Below, in pieces: positions 1 through 6,170 of a stretch of DNA of 7,723 bases. Made by a program: the position numbers and the translations under genes. The first letter of the stretch is position 1, and the number at the start of each line of letters is the position of its first letter. Where the stretch lies: assembly GCA_036554945.1 (NCBI GenBank), contig DATBMH010000090.1:1-7723 (forward strand). The letters run 5' to 3'. The notes below the pieces were generated by a model. It did not search any database, was not told the DNA's origin, and saw nothing but the letters and a program-made list of their open reading frames with translations. The DNA is from JACDAN01 sp036554945. Lineage in GTDB: Bacteria; Actinomycetota; Thermoleophilia; Gaiellales; Gaiellaceae.

Positions 1-3000
1 GTGTGGGACGTGTACGTCTACGACTCCACGAACGATGGCGCGACGAACTACGACCGCGTCCTCGTCGTCTCGGCCGCGGACGGCAAGAACGGCGCCGAGG
101 CCGTCGCCGACATCGCGCAGGGCGAGTGGGGCGACGCGAAGCTGACGATGGTCTCCGGCACCTTCGCCGGCAAGACCGGCGGCTTCTTCGCCAAGGCGAT
201 CGACCTCACCGGCGACCTGTCGAAGTTCCGCCTCTACTTCACGTCCGTGCAGCGGGCGAACGCGACGTACAACGCGCTCGGCCCCGCGGGCTCGGCCGAC
301 TTCGAGGAGAAGCTGAACCGCGACTTCCCGACCTCGACGGCGGCGGACTTCGCACCGATGGAGGCCGGCATCGTCGACGAGGACACCTACGTCGAGCAGG
401 GCCTCATGTGGAAGGACGCCCACTGGGCGTACCTCCGCTACATCCTCGCCGCGCCGCCCCAGGGCCTCGGCGTCAAGCCGGACCTCCTCCTCGTCGGCGC
501 GCCGACGACGGACGAGTTCCAGCACCAGTTCACGGCGCTCGTCACGAAGACCGACATCGACGGCAATCCCAACCCGTACTACGACGACATCACGAACGAC
601 GACATCCCCGACGGCCGGGTGACGATCCGCGAGGGCTACATCCGCTCGGCGTACGAGGAGGCCGACAACACGCTGACGCTGGCCCGGAACCTCGTCAGCG
701 GGCAGGAGACGACGTTCGTCTCGTCCGACCACGGCTTCGCGCCGCAGTGGTACGCGGTCAACATCAGCAAGGTGCTCGTCGACATCGGCCTCCAGGAGCG
801 AGAGCAGAGCGGCAACTGTCGCAAGGCCGCCAACGACCCGGGGACGACGACGCCCGGAGACACGCTCGCCAAGGAGTGCCATGCGGGCGGCACGTCGCAG
901 ATCTACATCAACCTCGCCGGCCGCGATCCGGCGACCGGGAACACGCCGCAGGTCGCGGCCGCCGACTACGAGGCGACCCGGGACAAGATCGTCGCGGCGT
1001 TCCAGAACCTCGACGACCCGAACCTCCCCGGCCAGCAGCAGGTGGTGGCGAAGGTCATGAAGAAGGAGGAGCTCACGAACGTCGCCGGCTCCAACTCGCT
1101 CCATCCGAGCCGGTCCGGCGACGTGGTCGTCGTCCTCCGTCCGCCGTACCAGACGGACGCGCAGACGCCCGGCCAGCTGGTCGCGCCGTCGCAGTTCTTC
1201 GGCCAGCACGGGTACCTGCCGGACCTCGTCAACCTGAAGCGGAACGTGAACATGCACGGGACGTTCATCGCGGCGGGGCCGGGGATCAAGGACGACAGGG
1301 ATCCCGTCAGGGGCGTCCGCGCCATCGACCTCGCCCCGACGATCGCGTACCTGATGGACATCCCGGGCCCGCAGAACGCGCGGGGCAACATCCTCTACCG
1401 GATCCTCACCGGCAAGCAGCCGAAGGAGATCACGATCCTGAACATCAGCGACTGGCACGCGCAGCTGACGCCGCTGGCCGAGGCGGCGGACAACGTGTCG
1501 AGCGCCGGTGCGGCGAACCCGACGTTCCCGATCGGCGGGGCGGCGTTCATCGACACGTGGCTCGACAGCTACGCGGCCGCCGCAGGCAACGGCGTGCTCC
1601 GCGTGAGCGGCGGCGACTCGTTCGGCGGCGCCACGCCTCCGATCTCGAACTTCTTCGAGGACAAGCCGGCCGTCGAGATCATGAACCTGATGGGCTGGGA
1701 CGCGGAGGCGGTGGGGAACCACAGCTTCGACCGCGGGGAGCAGTTCCTGCGGAACGAGCTGATCCCGCTCGCCGACTTCCCGATCCTGTCCGCCAACGTC
1801 GTCTTCCCGAACGGGAAGACGCCTGCGGAGTGGGATCCGTCCCACGTCTACTCGTTCAGGGGCGACAAGGTGGGGATCGTCGGCTTCACGACCGAGGACA
1901 CGCCGCAGCTGCTCTTCCCGGGGCGGCTCGGCCCGTTCCAGGTCGTGAGCGTGGTCGACACCGTCCAGGCGGAGGTCGACCGGCTCCGCAAGAACGGGAT
2001 CAGGACGATCGTCGCACTCGGCCACGAGGGCGCCAACGCGGGCACGGTCACCGATCCCACGGGGGCGCTGATCGACATCGCCGACGCCCTCGAGAACGTG
2101 GACGTGGTCATGGGCGACCACAACGACGTCCAGGTCAACGCCGTGCGGCCGAACGGCGTGCTCGTCACCGAGAACCGGGGCAAGGGCATCCGGTTCACGC
2201 GGGTCCGCCTGCTCGTGGACGACAAGGGGAAGGTCGTCTACAAGACGGCCGACTACCACCGGCCGTGGACCACCGGCATCACGCCGAACCCCGAGATCCA
2301 GGCGAAGATCGACGAGCTGAACGCGGCCCTCGCCCCGATCATGGGCACCCAGATCGGATCGTCGGACAAGGCGATCCCGCGGTCGGACTCGTGCGGCCGC
2401 GCCGACGGCCGGCTCTGCGAGTCGCTGATCGGCAACGTCGTCACCGACGCCTTGCGCACGACGTACGGCGACGACTTCGTGGTCACGAACTCGGGCGGCC
2501 TGCGGGCGGACCTGACGTGTCCGAGCCCGGACGCGGCGGGCGACTTCTGCCCGTCGTACACGCCGCCGCCGTTCATCATCACGCGCGGGCAGGTGTTCGG
2601 CGTCCTGCCCTTCGGGAACATCGTCGTGCGGGTGCCGGTCAACGGCGCCGAGCTGAAGGCGATGCTCGAGAACGGCGTCTCGGTCATGCCCGGGGCCAAC
2701 GGGCGCTTCCCGCAGGTCTCGGGGCTCTGCTTCACGTACGACATCTCCGCCCCGGCGGGGAGCCGCGTGACCGGAGCCGTGCGCCAGGCGGCCGACGGGA
2801 CCTGCACGGGGCCGGCGGTCGACCTGACGGCGGCGACGACGTACAGCGTGCTCGAGAACGACTTCATGGCGAACGGCGGCGACGGCTATCCGAACTTCGC
2901 GAGCCGGATGTCGACGCTGGACTTCATGGACCAGGTGACGGCCGACTACGTCACGGCGAACTCGCCGCTCAGCCCGTCGATCCAGGGCCGGATCGTCTGC

Positions 3001-3045
3001 ACGTCGAGCGGGACGGTCGCCTGTCCCGTGATCACGGCTCCATAG
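1..3045 (+). CDS. Fused phosphodiesterase/pyrophosphatase-like (AP superfamily) and 5'-nucleotidase, 5'-partial
   Basis: The frame is open from base 1 to a TAG at 3043-3045, giving at least 1014 residues, and the N-terminus lies outside the window. Residues about 1-465 resemble the later part of an alkaline-phosphatase-superfamily phosphodiesterase. D171 and H175 (DEFQH), D243-H244 (SSDHG) and H419 (MHGTF) match the metal ligands of nucleotide pyrophosphatases; the nucleophile Thr and first Asp must be upstream. Residues about 475-1000 are a complete 5'-nucleotidase. The N-terminal metallophosphatase part has D484/H486 (SDWH), D539 (GGDS), N573-H574 (GNHSFD) and H675 (GHEGAN). The C-terminal substrate part has NSGGLRADL (830-838), LPFGN (869-873) and GGDGYP (959-964). 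The usual GHxH/GHxQ ligand motif reads GDHNDVQ at 705-711. Paired cysteines fit an extracytoplasmic enzyme. Inferred role: two-step breakdown of nucleotide diesters to nucleosides and phosphate. The GTG at base 1 is probably not the true start, because the first domain would lack its nucleophile. Confidence 0.9.
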   Translation: MWDVYVYDSTNDGATNYDRVLVVSAADGKNGAEAVADIAQGEWGDAKLTMVSGTFAGKTGGFFAKAIDLTGDLSKFRLYFTSVQRANATYNALGPAGSADFEEKLNRDFPTSTAADFAPMEAGIVDEDTYVEQGLMWKDAHWAYLRYILAAPPQGLGVKPDLLLVGAPTTDEFQHQFTALVTKTDIDGNPNPYYDDITNDDIPDGRVTIREGYIRSAYEEADNTLTLARNLVSGQETTFVSSDHGFAPQWYAVNISKVLVDIGLQEREQSGNCRKAANDPGTTTPGDTLAKECHAGGTSQIYINLAGRDPATGNTPQVAAADYEATRDKIVAAFQNLDDPNLPGQQQVVAKVMKKEELTNVAGSNSLHPSRSGDVVVVLRPPYQTDAQTPGQLVAPSQFFGQHGYLPDLVNLKRNVNMHGTFIAAGPGIKDDRDPVRGVRAIDLAPTIAYLMDIPGPQNARGNILYRILTGKQPKEITILNISDWHAQLTPLAEAADNVSSAGAANPTFPIGGAAFIDTWLDSYAAAAGNGVLRVSGGDSFGGATPPISNFFEDKPAVEIMNLMGWDAEAVGNHSFDRGEQFLRNELIPLADFPILSANVVFPNGKTPAEWDPSHVYSFRGDKVGIVGFTTEDTPQLLFPGRLGPFQVVSVVDTVQAEVDRLRKNGIRTIVALGHEGANAGTVTDPTGALIDIADALENVDVVMGDHNDVQVNAVRPNGVLVTENRGKGIRFTRVRLLVDDKGKVVYKTADYHRPWTTGITPNPEIQAKIDELNAALAPIMGTQIGSSDKAIPRSDSCGRADGRLCESLIGNVVTDALRTTYGDDFVVTNSGGLRADLTCPSPDAAGDFCPSYTPPPFIITRGQVFGVLPFGNIVVRVPVNGAELKAMLENGVSVMPGANGRFPQVSGLCFTYDISAPAGSRVTGAVRQAADGTCTGPAVDLTAATTYSVLENDFMANGGDGYPNFASRMSTLDFMDQVTADYVTANSPLSPSIQGRIVCTSSGTVACPVITAP

Positions 3046-3060
3046 CGAACGTCGCGGGGG

Positions 3061-3095
3061 CCGAGCCGCTCAGCCGATCGTGCTGAGCGGCTCGG
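3061..3095. terminator. Perfect 14-bp inverted repeat between convergent genes, probable bidirectional terminator
   Basis: Arm 3061-3074 (CCGAGCCGCTCAGC) and arm 3082-3095 are exact reverse complements around a 7-nt loop, CGATCGT. The hairpin begins 15 bp after the stop of the fusion phosphatase. It also contains the last codons and the TGA (3072-3070) of the minus-strand metallophosphoesterase, so it stands at the 3' end of both genes. There is no U-tract on either side (only TT follows on the plus strand, and C-rich sequence on the minus strand). It is therefore a GC-rich, tail-less hairpin rather than a textbook intrinsic terminator. It may act as a terminator or as a 3'-end stabiliser. 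Confidence 0.65.
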
Positions 3096-3891
3096 TTCCG
3101 CGTGGGAACGTGCGGTCGGCGATCTGCGCCCAGCGATGGTCGGCCCACGCGAACGTGAGCACCCGCAGGGCCCGCTCGTCGGCCTCGAGCAGGTGGAGCC
3201 CGCGCGCCTCGCCCCGCCGTCGCGGGCGCGGCTGGCCGAGGCCGGGCGCGGTCACGACGGTCGTCCCGGCGACGGGGCCCTCCACGACCTCGAACTCGCG
3301 GCGCTCGCCGACGGCGCTCTGGTGGACGTGGCCCGACAGGATGAGCTCCGCGCCCGCGTCCACGAGGGCTCCGAGCACGGTCGAGCGGTCCGCGATCGTG
3401 CGCTTGACGCTCCGCCACGGCGCGCCGAGGAGGTGGTGGTGGAGCGCGACGACGCGGAGCGCGCCGGGCGGCGCGTCGGCGAGGACCCGCGCGGCCCGCC
3501 CGAGCTGCGACCGGCTGAGCGCGCCGCCCTGATGCTTCCAGGGCCGGACGGAGTTGAGCCCGCAGACGACGACCCGCTCCGAGCGGTAGACGGGCTCGAG
3601 CTCGGGCCACTCGCGCCGGAAGGCGTCGAACGTGCGCGTGAAGCGCCACGGCGACCACGGAGGGATGTCGTGGTTCCCGGGGACGACCAGGAGGGGCCGC
3701 TCGAGCGAGCGCAGGAGCGCCGCCGCACGCGCCTGCTCGGTGGGCCGGTTCCGGTGCGTCAGGTCGCCCGTGGCGAGCACGAGCTCGGGCGCCGTGTCGC
3801 GGACGAGCGCGCGGAGATCGGCCTCCACTTCCGGCTCCTCCTGCGTCCCCGCGTGCAGGTCGGACACGTGGAGCACGCGAAGGGGTTGCAT
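3070..3891 (-). CDS. Calcineurin-like metallophosphoesterase (CpdA/3',5'-cyclic-nucleotide phosphodiesterase-like)
   Basis: This 273-residue protein has every signature of the binuclear metallophosphoesterase fold in order: D11-x-H13 (SDLHAG), G42-D43 (TGDLTHR), G72-N73-H74-D75 (PGNHDIP), the histidine run H151-H153, and G187-H188-V189-H190 (SGHVHQ). It has no signal peptide or membrane helix, so it is probably cytoplasmic. Length and motif spacing resemble class III cyclic-nucleotide phosphodiesterases (CpdA/Icc) and related phosphatases. The substrate cannot be told from sequence; cyclic nucleotides, phospholipid head groups and nucleotides all remain possible. The ATG at 3891 places the SDLH motif 10 residues from the N-terminus, which is normal for the family. 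It converges on the fusion phosphatase and diverges from the 79-aa membrane protein. Its stop codon lies inside the 3061-3095 hairpin. No Shine-Dalgarno sequence precedes it, and a TATAGT on the minus strand ends 11 nt before the ATG. Confidence 0.93.
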   Translation of the reverse strand: MQPLRVLHVSDLHAGTQEEPEVEADLRALVRDTAPELVLATGDLTHRNRPTEQARAAALLRSLERPLLVVPGNHDIPPWSPWRFTRTFDAFRREWPELEPVYRSERVVVCGLNSVRPWKHQGGALSRSQLGRAARVLADAPPGALRVVALHHHLLGAPWRSVKRTIADRSTVLGALVDAGAELILSGHVHQSAVGERREFEVVEGPVAGTTVVTAPGLGQPRPRRRGEARGLHLLEADERALRVLTFAWADHRWAQIADRTFPRGTEPLSTIG

Positions 3892-3902
3892 CGGGCGGGC
3901 AG

Positions 3903-3910
3903 ACTATAGT
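3903..3910. promoter_or_regulatory. Palindromic -10 element ACTATAGT shared by divergent genes
   Basis: ACTATAGT is its own reverse complement, so both strands carry TATAGT, which fits the TANNNT -10 consensus. On the plus strand TATAGT is 3905-3910, and 6 nt (GAGAGC) separate it from the ATG at 3917, the geometry of a leaderless transcript. On the minus strand TATAGT is 3908-3903, and 11 nt separate it from the ATG at 3891, allowing a leader of only about 4-5 nt. It is an AT-rich island inside a 25-bp GC-rich gap. I found no convincing -35 hexamer on either side. The promoter role is inferred from position and symmetry. Confidence 0.6.
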
Positions 3911-3916
3911 GAGAGC

Positions 3917-4156
3917 ATGGTCGACGACCCTGCGGAGATCTTCGACGACATGTACCTCGGCCTCCGGGCGGGCGCCGCCGAGCGGAAGAAGCGGCGAGGC
4001 GAGCCGCTCTCCCCCGAGGAGCAGGAGGTCCTCGGACGCTGGCAGCGGCTGTCCGCGTGGCGCAAGAGCCTCGCGGTCGGTGCCTTCGCGGTGGGCACCT
4101 TCGGGCTCGGCTTCACCCTCGGCGGTCTCATCTTCGGCCGCTGGCGAAGGGCCTGA
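3917..4156 (+). CDS. Small single-pass membrane protein, 79 aa, function unknown
   Basis: The ATG at 3917 opens a 79-codon frame ending with TGA at 4154-4156. The N-terminal half is hydrophilic: acidic at residues 3-11 (DDPAEIFDD), then a basic cluster AERKKRRGE (21-29) and a short helical stretch (LSPEEQEVLGRWQRL). A glycine-rich hydrophobic segment at about 51-74 (G65/G69 and G70/G74 spaced as GxxxG) looks like one transmembrane helix, and the protein ends in RWRRA. The positive C-terminal tail and the basic segment before the helix leave orientation uncertain. I do not recognise a family. The frame is open further upstream, but that region is antisense to the metallophosphoesterase, and the -10 at 3905-3910 fixes the start at 3917. 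It is 24 bp before the PH-domain gene on the same strand, so the two are probably one operon. Confidence 0.75.
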   Translation: MVDDPAEIFDDMYLGLRAGAAERKKRRGEPLSPEEQEVLGRWQRLSAWRKSLAVGAFAVGTFGLGFTLGGLIFGRWRRA

Positions 4157-4161
4157 ACAGC

Positions 4162-4179
4162 CCGCGGCGAAAGCCGCGG
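4162..4179 (+). other. GAAA-tetraloop hairpin immediately before a start codon
   Basis: CCGCGGC (4162-4168), loop GAAA (4169-4172) and GCCGCGG (4173-4179) form a perfect 7-bp stem closed by a GNRA-class tetraloop. It fills the 24-bp gap between the TGA of the 79-aa gene and the ATG at 4181, and ends one base before that ATG. No Shine-Dalgarno sequence is visible. The structure could limit initiation on the PH-domain gene, couple it to upstream translation, or mark a processing point. There is no U-run after it, so a terminator role is unlikely. Folding is inferred from pairing only. Confidence 0.5.
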
Positions 4180-4180
4180 C

Positions 4181-4606
4181 ATGCCCGTCCCCGAGCATGC
4201 CGAGCATCTGTGCCTCGACGCGCGCCCGCACGGCGCGGCCCTCGTACGGCCGCTGCTACGGCCGCTCATCCTCGCGGCGGCCGGGGCCGTCCTCGTCGTC
4301 GTCGGCCAGGCGTACTGGATCGCCGGCGTCGCCGGCGCCGCGCTGCTCGTCGTCGCCGCCCTCCTCGCGTTTCGCGCCGTCCTGCGCTGGGACCGGACCC
4401 GGCTGCTCCTCACGTCGGAGCGGCTGACCGTCGTCTACGGGGTCGCGCGGCGGCGGTCCGCCTCGGTGGCGCTGGCCCACGCTCCGGCCCTGGAGCTCGA
4501 GCAGGGCGTCCTCGGCCGCGTGCTCGGCTACGGCACGCTCGTCGCGGGCGACCTCGAGGTCCCGTACGTGCCCGACGCGCGGCGCCTTCGCAAGCTCGTT
4601 TCCTAG
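4181..4606 (+). CDS. Membrane protein with bacterial PH domain (YdbS/DUF304-like)
   Basis: This 141-residue protein begins with a short soluble stretch. Two hydrophobic helices follow at about 24-42 and 45-67, then a C-terminal domain at about 68-138 that reads like the bacterial PH-like (bPH2, formerly DUF304) fold. That domain contains RLLLTSERLTVVYGV, RRRSASVALAH and the family-typical QGVLGRVLGYGTLVAG (108-123). Such proteins are membrane-bound; the role of single-copy members is not established, and a Bacillus pair (YdbS/YdbT) is linked to bacteriocin resistance. No other in-frame start fits upstream, and the ATG at 4181 leaves a normal hydrophilic lead before the first helix. It lacks a visible ribosome binding site and its own -10, and follows the 79-aa membrane gene by 24 bp, so co-transcription and translational coupling are likely. 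A short imperfect stem-loop (4614-4638) follows its TAG. Confidence 0.85.
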   Translation: MPVPEHAEHLCLDARPHGAALVRPLLRPLILAAAGAVLVVVGQAYWIAGVAGAALLVVAALLAFRAVLRWDRTRLLLTSERLTVVYGVARRRSASVALAHAPALELEQGVLGRVLGYGTLVAGDLEVPYVPDARRLRKLVS

Positions 4607-4654
4607 AGCTTCTCGGCCGGGTTTCTCCCGCCGGGCCGGGGGCGTCCAGCGGCC

Positions 4655-4660
4655 TATGAT
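4655..4660 (+). promoter_or_regulatory. Putative -10 element TATGAT of the lyase-like gene
   Basis: TATGAT fits the TANNNT -10 consensus and ends 9 nt before the ATG at 4670. The transcript would carry a leader of at most about 2-3 nt, similar in geometry to the elements before the 79-aa gene and uvrA. No -35 hexamer is evident at 16-18 bp upstream. The surrounding 63-bp gap (4607-4669) otherwise holds only a weak G+C stem-loop. Confidence 0.5.
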
Positions 4661-4669
4661 CGGGGCTGG

Positions 4670-6118
4670 ATGACGGTCGTCGTCGACACGCGCGCGGATT
4701 TCACCCTGGAGAACTTCCGGCGTGTCGCCTGGGACGGCGAAGGCGTCGAGATCGGGCCGCGGGCGCTCGAGCGGATGGAATCCACACGCAGCTCCTTCCT
4801 GGCCCTCCTCGAGTCCGACCGCACGGCCTTCATCTACGGCACGACGACGCGTCCGGGAATCGAGGTCGGCAAGGCGGTCGCGCCCGACGATCAGCGCGGC
4901 TACGCGCGCACCTTGCGCGGGTCGTGGAGCCCCAGCTTCGGCGGGGGCGGCGTGCTCGAGGCGCGCGTGACGCGCGGGATCGTCTTCGCCCGGCTCGCGA
5001 ACTTCGTGGAGGGCAATGCGAAGACGCGCCCGGTGATCGCCGAGCGGATCGCGGCGCTGCTCGACGGCCCCCTCCCGGCCGTTCCCCTGGGAGGGCACGT
5101 GGCCGCGGGCGAGATCCTGACCCTGGCGCCGATCATGAACGCGGTCGAGGGGGACTTCGAGGAGGGCGAGACGATGGCGCTCGTGAACGGCTCGCCGTGC
5201 GCCGCGGCGCTCGCGGCGGACGTCGCGCTCGCGGCCGCCGCTCGCCTGCGCGCCGCGGAGGAGGTTTTCGCGCTCTCCGTGGAGGCCTTCGGCGCACCGC
5301 TCGACGCCTACGACGAGGCGCTGGAGGCCCTCTGGGAGGACGAGCACGAGGTCGCGGCGCTCCGCGGCCTCCGCGCCGGGCTCGACGGGGCGGAGGCGTC
5401 CGGGCGCCTCGGCCACCAGGCTCCCGTGAGCTACCGGATCCTGCCGCGGGTGCTCGGCCAGGCCTACCGCGCCGTCAGCGGCGTCGAGCATGCGGCGGCG
5501 GTCTCGCTGCGGTCCGTGACGGACAACCCGGCGTACCTGCCGCCCGACGACGGGCATCCGCTCGGCCGCGCGATCTCGACCGGCGGGTACCACAACGCGA
5601 TCGCCCCTCAGGCGATCAGCACGCTGGCGGCGGCGTGGGCGGACCTGATCTTCCTCGCGGAGCGCCACGTCACGGCGATGCACGTCGGCGCGACGTCCGA
5701 GCTCCCGCCGCTCCTCGAGCGTCCGGGCGGAGGCGGTGGAAAGACGAACCTGCTCGGCTGGACGGCCGGGAGCTTCCTGGAAGACGCCCGCACCGCCGCC
5801 TCGGCGACGCTCCTGCCTGCGGGGGTCGGGGACGCGCAGAACGACGTCGGCGCGCCGACGTTCCTCGCCTATCGCAAGGAGCTCTTCGTGGCGGACTGCC
5901 TCGACTCGGCGCTCGCCCTGCTCGCAGCCAGCGCGAGCCAGGGGCTCTGGGTCACCGGCCGCGAGCCGGCCCCGCCCCTCAGGCCCCTCCTCGAGCGGGT
6001 GCGCGCGCTGTTCCCGCCGGTCGACGACCCCGCGGAACGGCGGATCGGCGACGAGCTAGGCGGCCTCGCCGAGGCCTTCCGTGCTGCCGCCCTCGACGGC
6101 GCGCCCCGCCTGGCCTGA
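4670..6118 (+). CDS. Divergent aromatic amino acid lyase (HAL/PAL) family protein lacking the MIO triad
   Basis: The 482-residue product aligns over its whole length with histidine/phenylalanine ammonia-lyases (about 510 aa). Visible landmarks are IYGTTT (Y56, matching Tyr53 of HAL), VNGS (162-165, matching the NGT loop), QAPVSYR (Q250, R256), SVTDNP (282-287), GGYHN (305-309, matching GNFHG) and QNDVGA (390-395, matching EDHVSM). Canonical enzymes self-cyclise Ala-Ser-Gly to the electrophilic MIO cofactor. Here the region reads HVAAGEILTLAPI (143-155). It gives Ala145-Ala146-Gly147 if AAG is matched, or Glu-Ile-Leu if the LAPI end is aligned without gaps; neither has the serine. The HAL Tyr280 position is Val253 and the Glu414 position is Asn391. 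Ordinary ammonia elimination through MIO is therefore doubtful. It may be a repurposed or non-catalytic member, or use other chemistry. No hut genes accompany it. The start at 4670 is set by the -10 at 4655. Confidence 0.85.
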   Translation: MTVVVDTRADFTLENFRRVAWDGEGVEIGPRALERMESTRSSFLALLESDRTAFIYGTTTRPGIEVGKAVAPDDQRGYARTLRGSWSPSFGGGGVLEARVTRGIVFARLANFVEGNAKTRPVIAERIAALLDGPLPAVPLGGHVAAGEILTLAPIMNAVEGDFEEGETMALVNGSPCAAALAADVALAAAARLRAAEEVFALSVEAFGAPLDAYDEALEALWEDEHEVAALRGLRAGLDGAEASGRLGHQAPVSYRILPRVLGQAYRAVSGVEHAAAVSLRSVTDNPAYLPPDDGHPLGRAISTGGYHNAIAPQAISTLAAAWADLIFLAERHVTAMHVGATSELPPLLERPGGGGGKTNLLGWTAGSFLEDARTAASATLLPAGVGDAQNDVGAPTFLAYRKELFVADCLDSALALLAASASQGLWVTGREPAPPLRPLLERVRALFPPVDDPAERRIGDELGGLAEAFRAAALDGAPRLA

Positions 6119-6129
6119 GCGAGCCGGCA

Positions 6130-6143
6130 CGAACGTCCGTTCT
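6130..6143 (+). promoter_or_regulatory. SOS box (LexA operator) upstream of uvrA
   Basis: CGAACGTCCGTTCT contains a perfect 5-bp inverted repeat, GAACG-TC-CGTTC (6131-6142). It matches the GAAC-N4-GTTC LexA box of Gram-positive bacteria and actinobacteria, with the preceding C also fitting the extended CGAAC form. If transcription begins at the GTG of uvrA (6171), the box covers about -40 to -29, that is, the -35 region, where LexA would block RNA polymerase. uvrA is a classic SOS-regulon member, which supports the call. LexA itself is not in the window. Confidence 0.8.
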
Positions 6144-6158
6144 ATCCGGGCGCGGGGC

Positions 6159-6164
6159 TAGACT
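6159..6164 (+). promoter_or_regulatory. Putative -10 element TAGACT of uvrA
   Basis: TAGACT fits TANNNT and is followed by exactly 6 nt (CACCTC) before the GTG at 6171. This predicts a transcript starting at or next to the start codon. The LexA-type box ends 16 bp upstream of it, overlapping where the -35 would lie. No purine-rich ribosome binding site is present between this element and the GTG. TAG at 6159-6161 is also an in-frame stop, so no earlier uvrA start is possible in this frame. Confidence 0.6.
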
Positions 6165-6170
6165 CACCTC

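Noticed and set aside
3..3086. 1027-residue plus-strand frame overlapping the fusion phosphatase
   Set aside because: It is rich in Arg, Gly and Pro with no motifs. It is the +2 shadow of a GC-rich gene whose frame-1 product has clear catalytic motifs.
3886..3904. TTGCAT as a -35 for the 79-aa gene promoter
   Set aside because: The spacer to the TATAGT is only 13 bp, too short for a normal sigma-70-type promoter, and the hexamer overlaps the opposite gene's start codon.
3136..3909. 257-residue plus-strand frame antisense to the metallophosphoesterase
   Set aside because: Compositionally biased shadow. The minus-strand product has all five metallophosphoesterase motifs.
3032..4231. 399-residue minus-strand frame spanning the metallophosphoesterase and the 79-aa gene
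   Set aside because: It is a different frame from the metallophosphoesterase, crosses gene boundaries on both sides, and is Arg/Pro-rich without motifs.
4614..4638. Possible terminator stem-loop after the PH-domain gene (CGGCC ... GGCCG)
   Set aside because: It has 5 bp, a G-G mismatch and 2 more bp around a 9-nt loop, and lacks a U-tract. This is too weak to separate from chance pairing in G+C-rich sequence, though termination here is possible.
4963..4978. Palindrome CGCGCG-TGA-CGCGCG inside the lyase-like gene
   Set aside because: It arises from Arg/Val/Thr codons with G or C third bases in a coding frame; there is no positional reason to think it is a site.
4256..5683. 475-residue minus-strand frame antisense to the PH-domain and lyase-like genes
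   Set aside because: Low-complexity R/A/E/D-rich translation with no recognisable domain. Long antisense frames are expected at this GC content.
4670..6118. Annotation as a functional histidine ammonia-lyase (hutH)
   Set aside because: The MIO triad and two further catalytic positions are changed and no hutU, hutI or hutG is adjacent, so the symbol is not supported.
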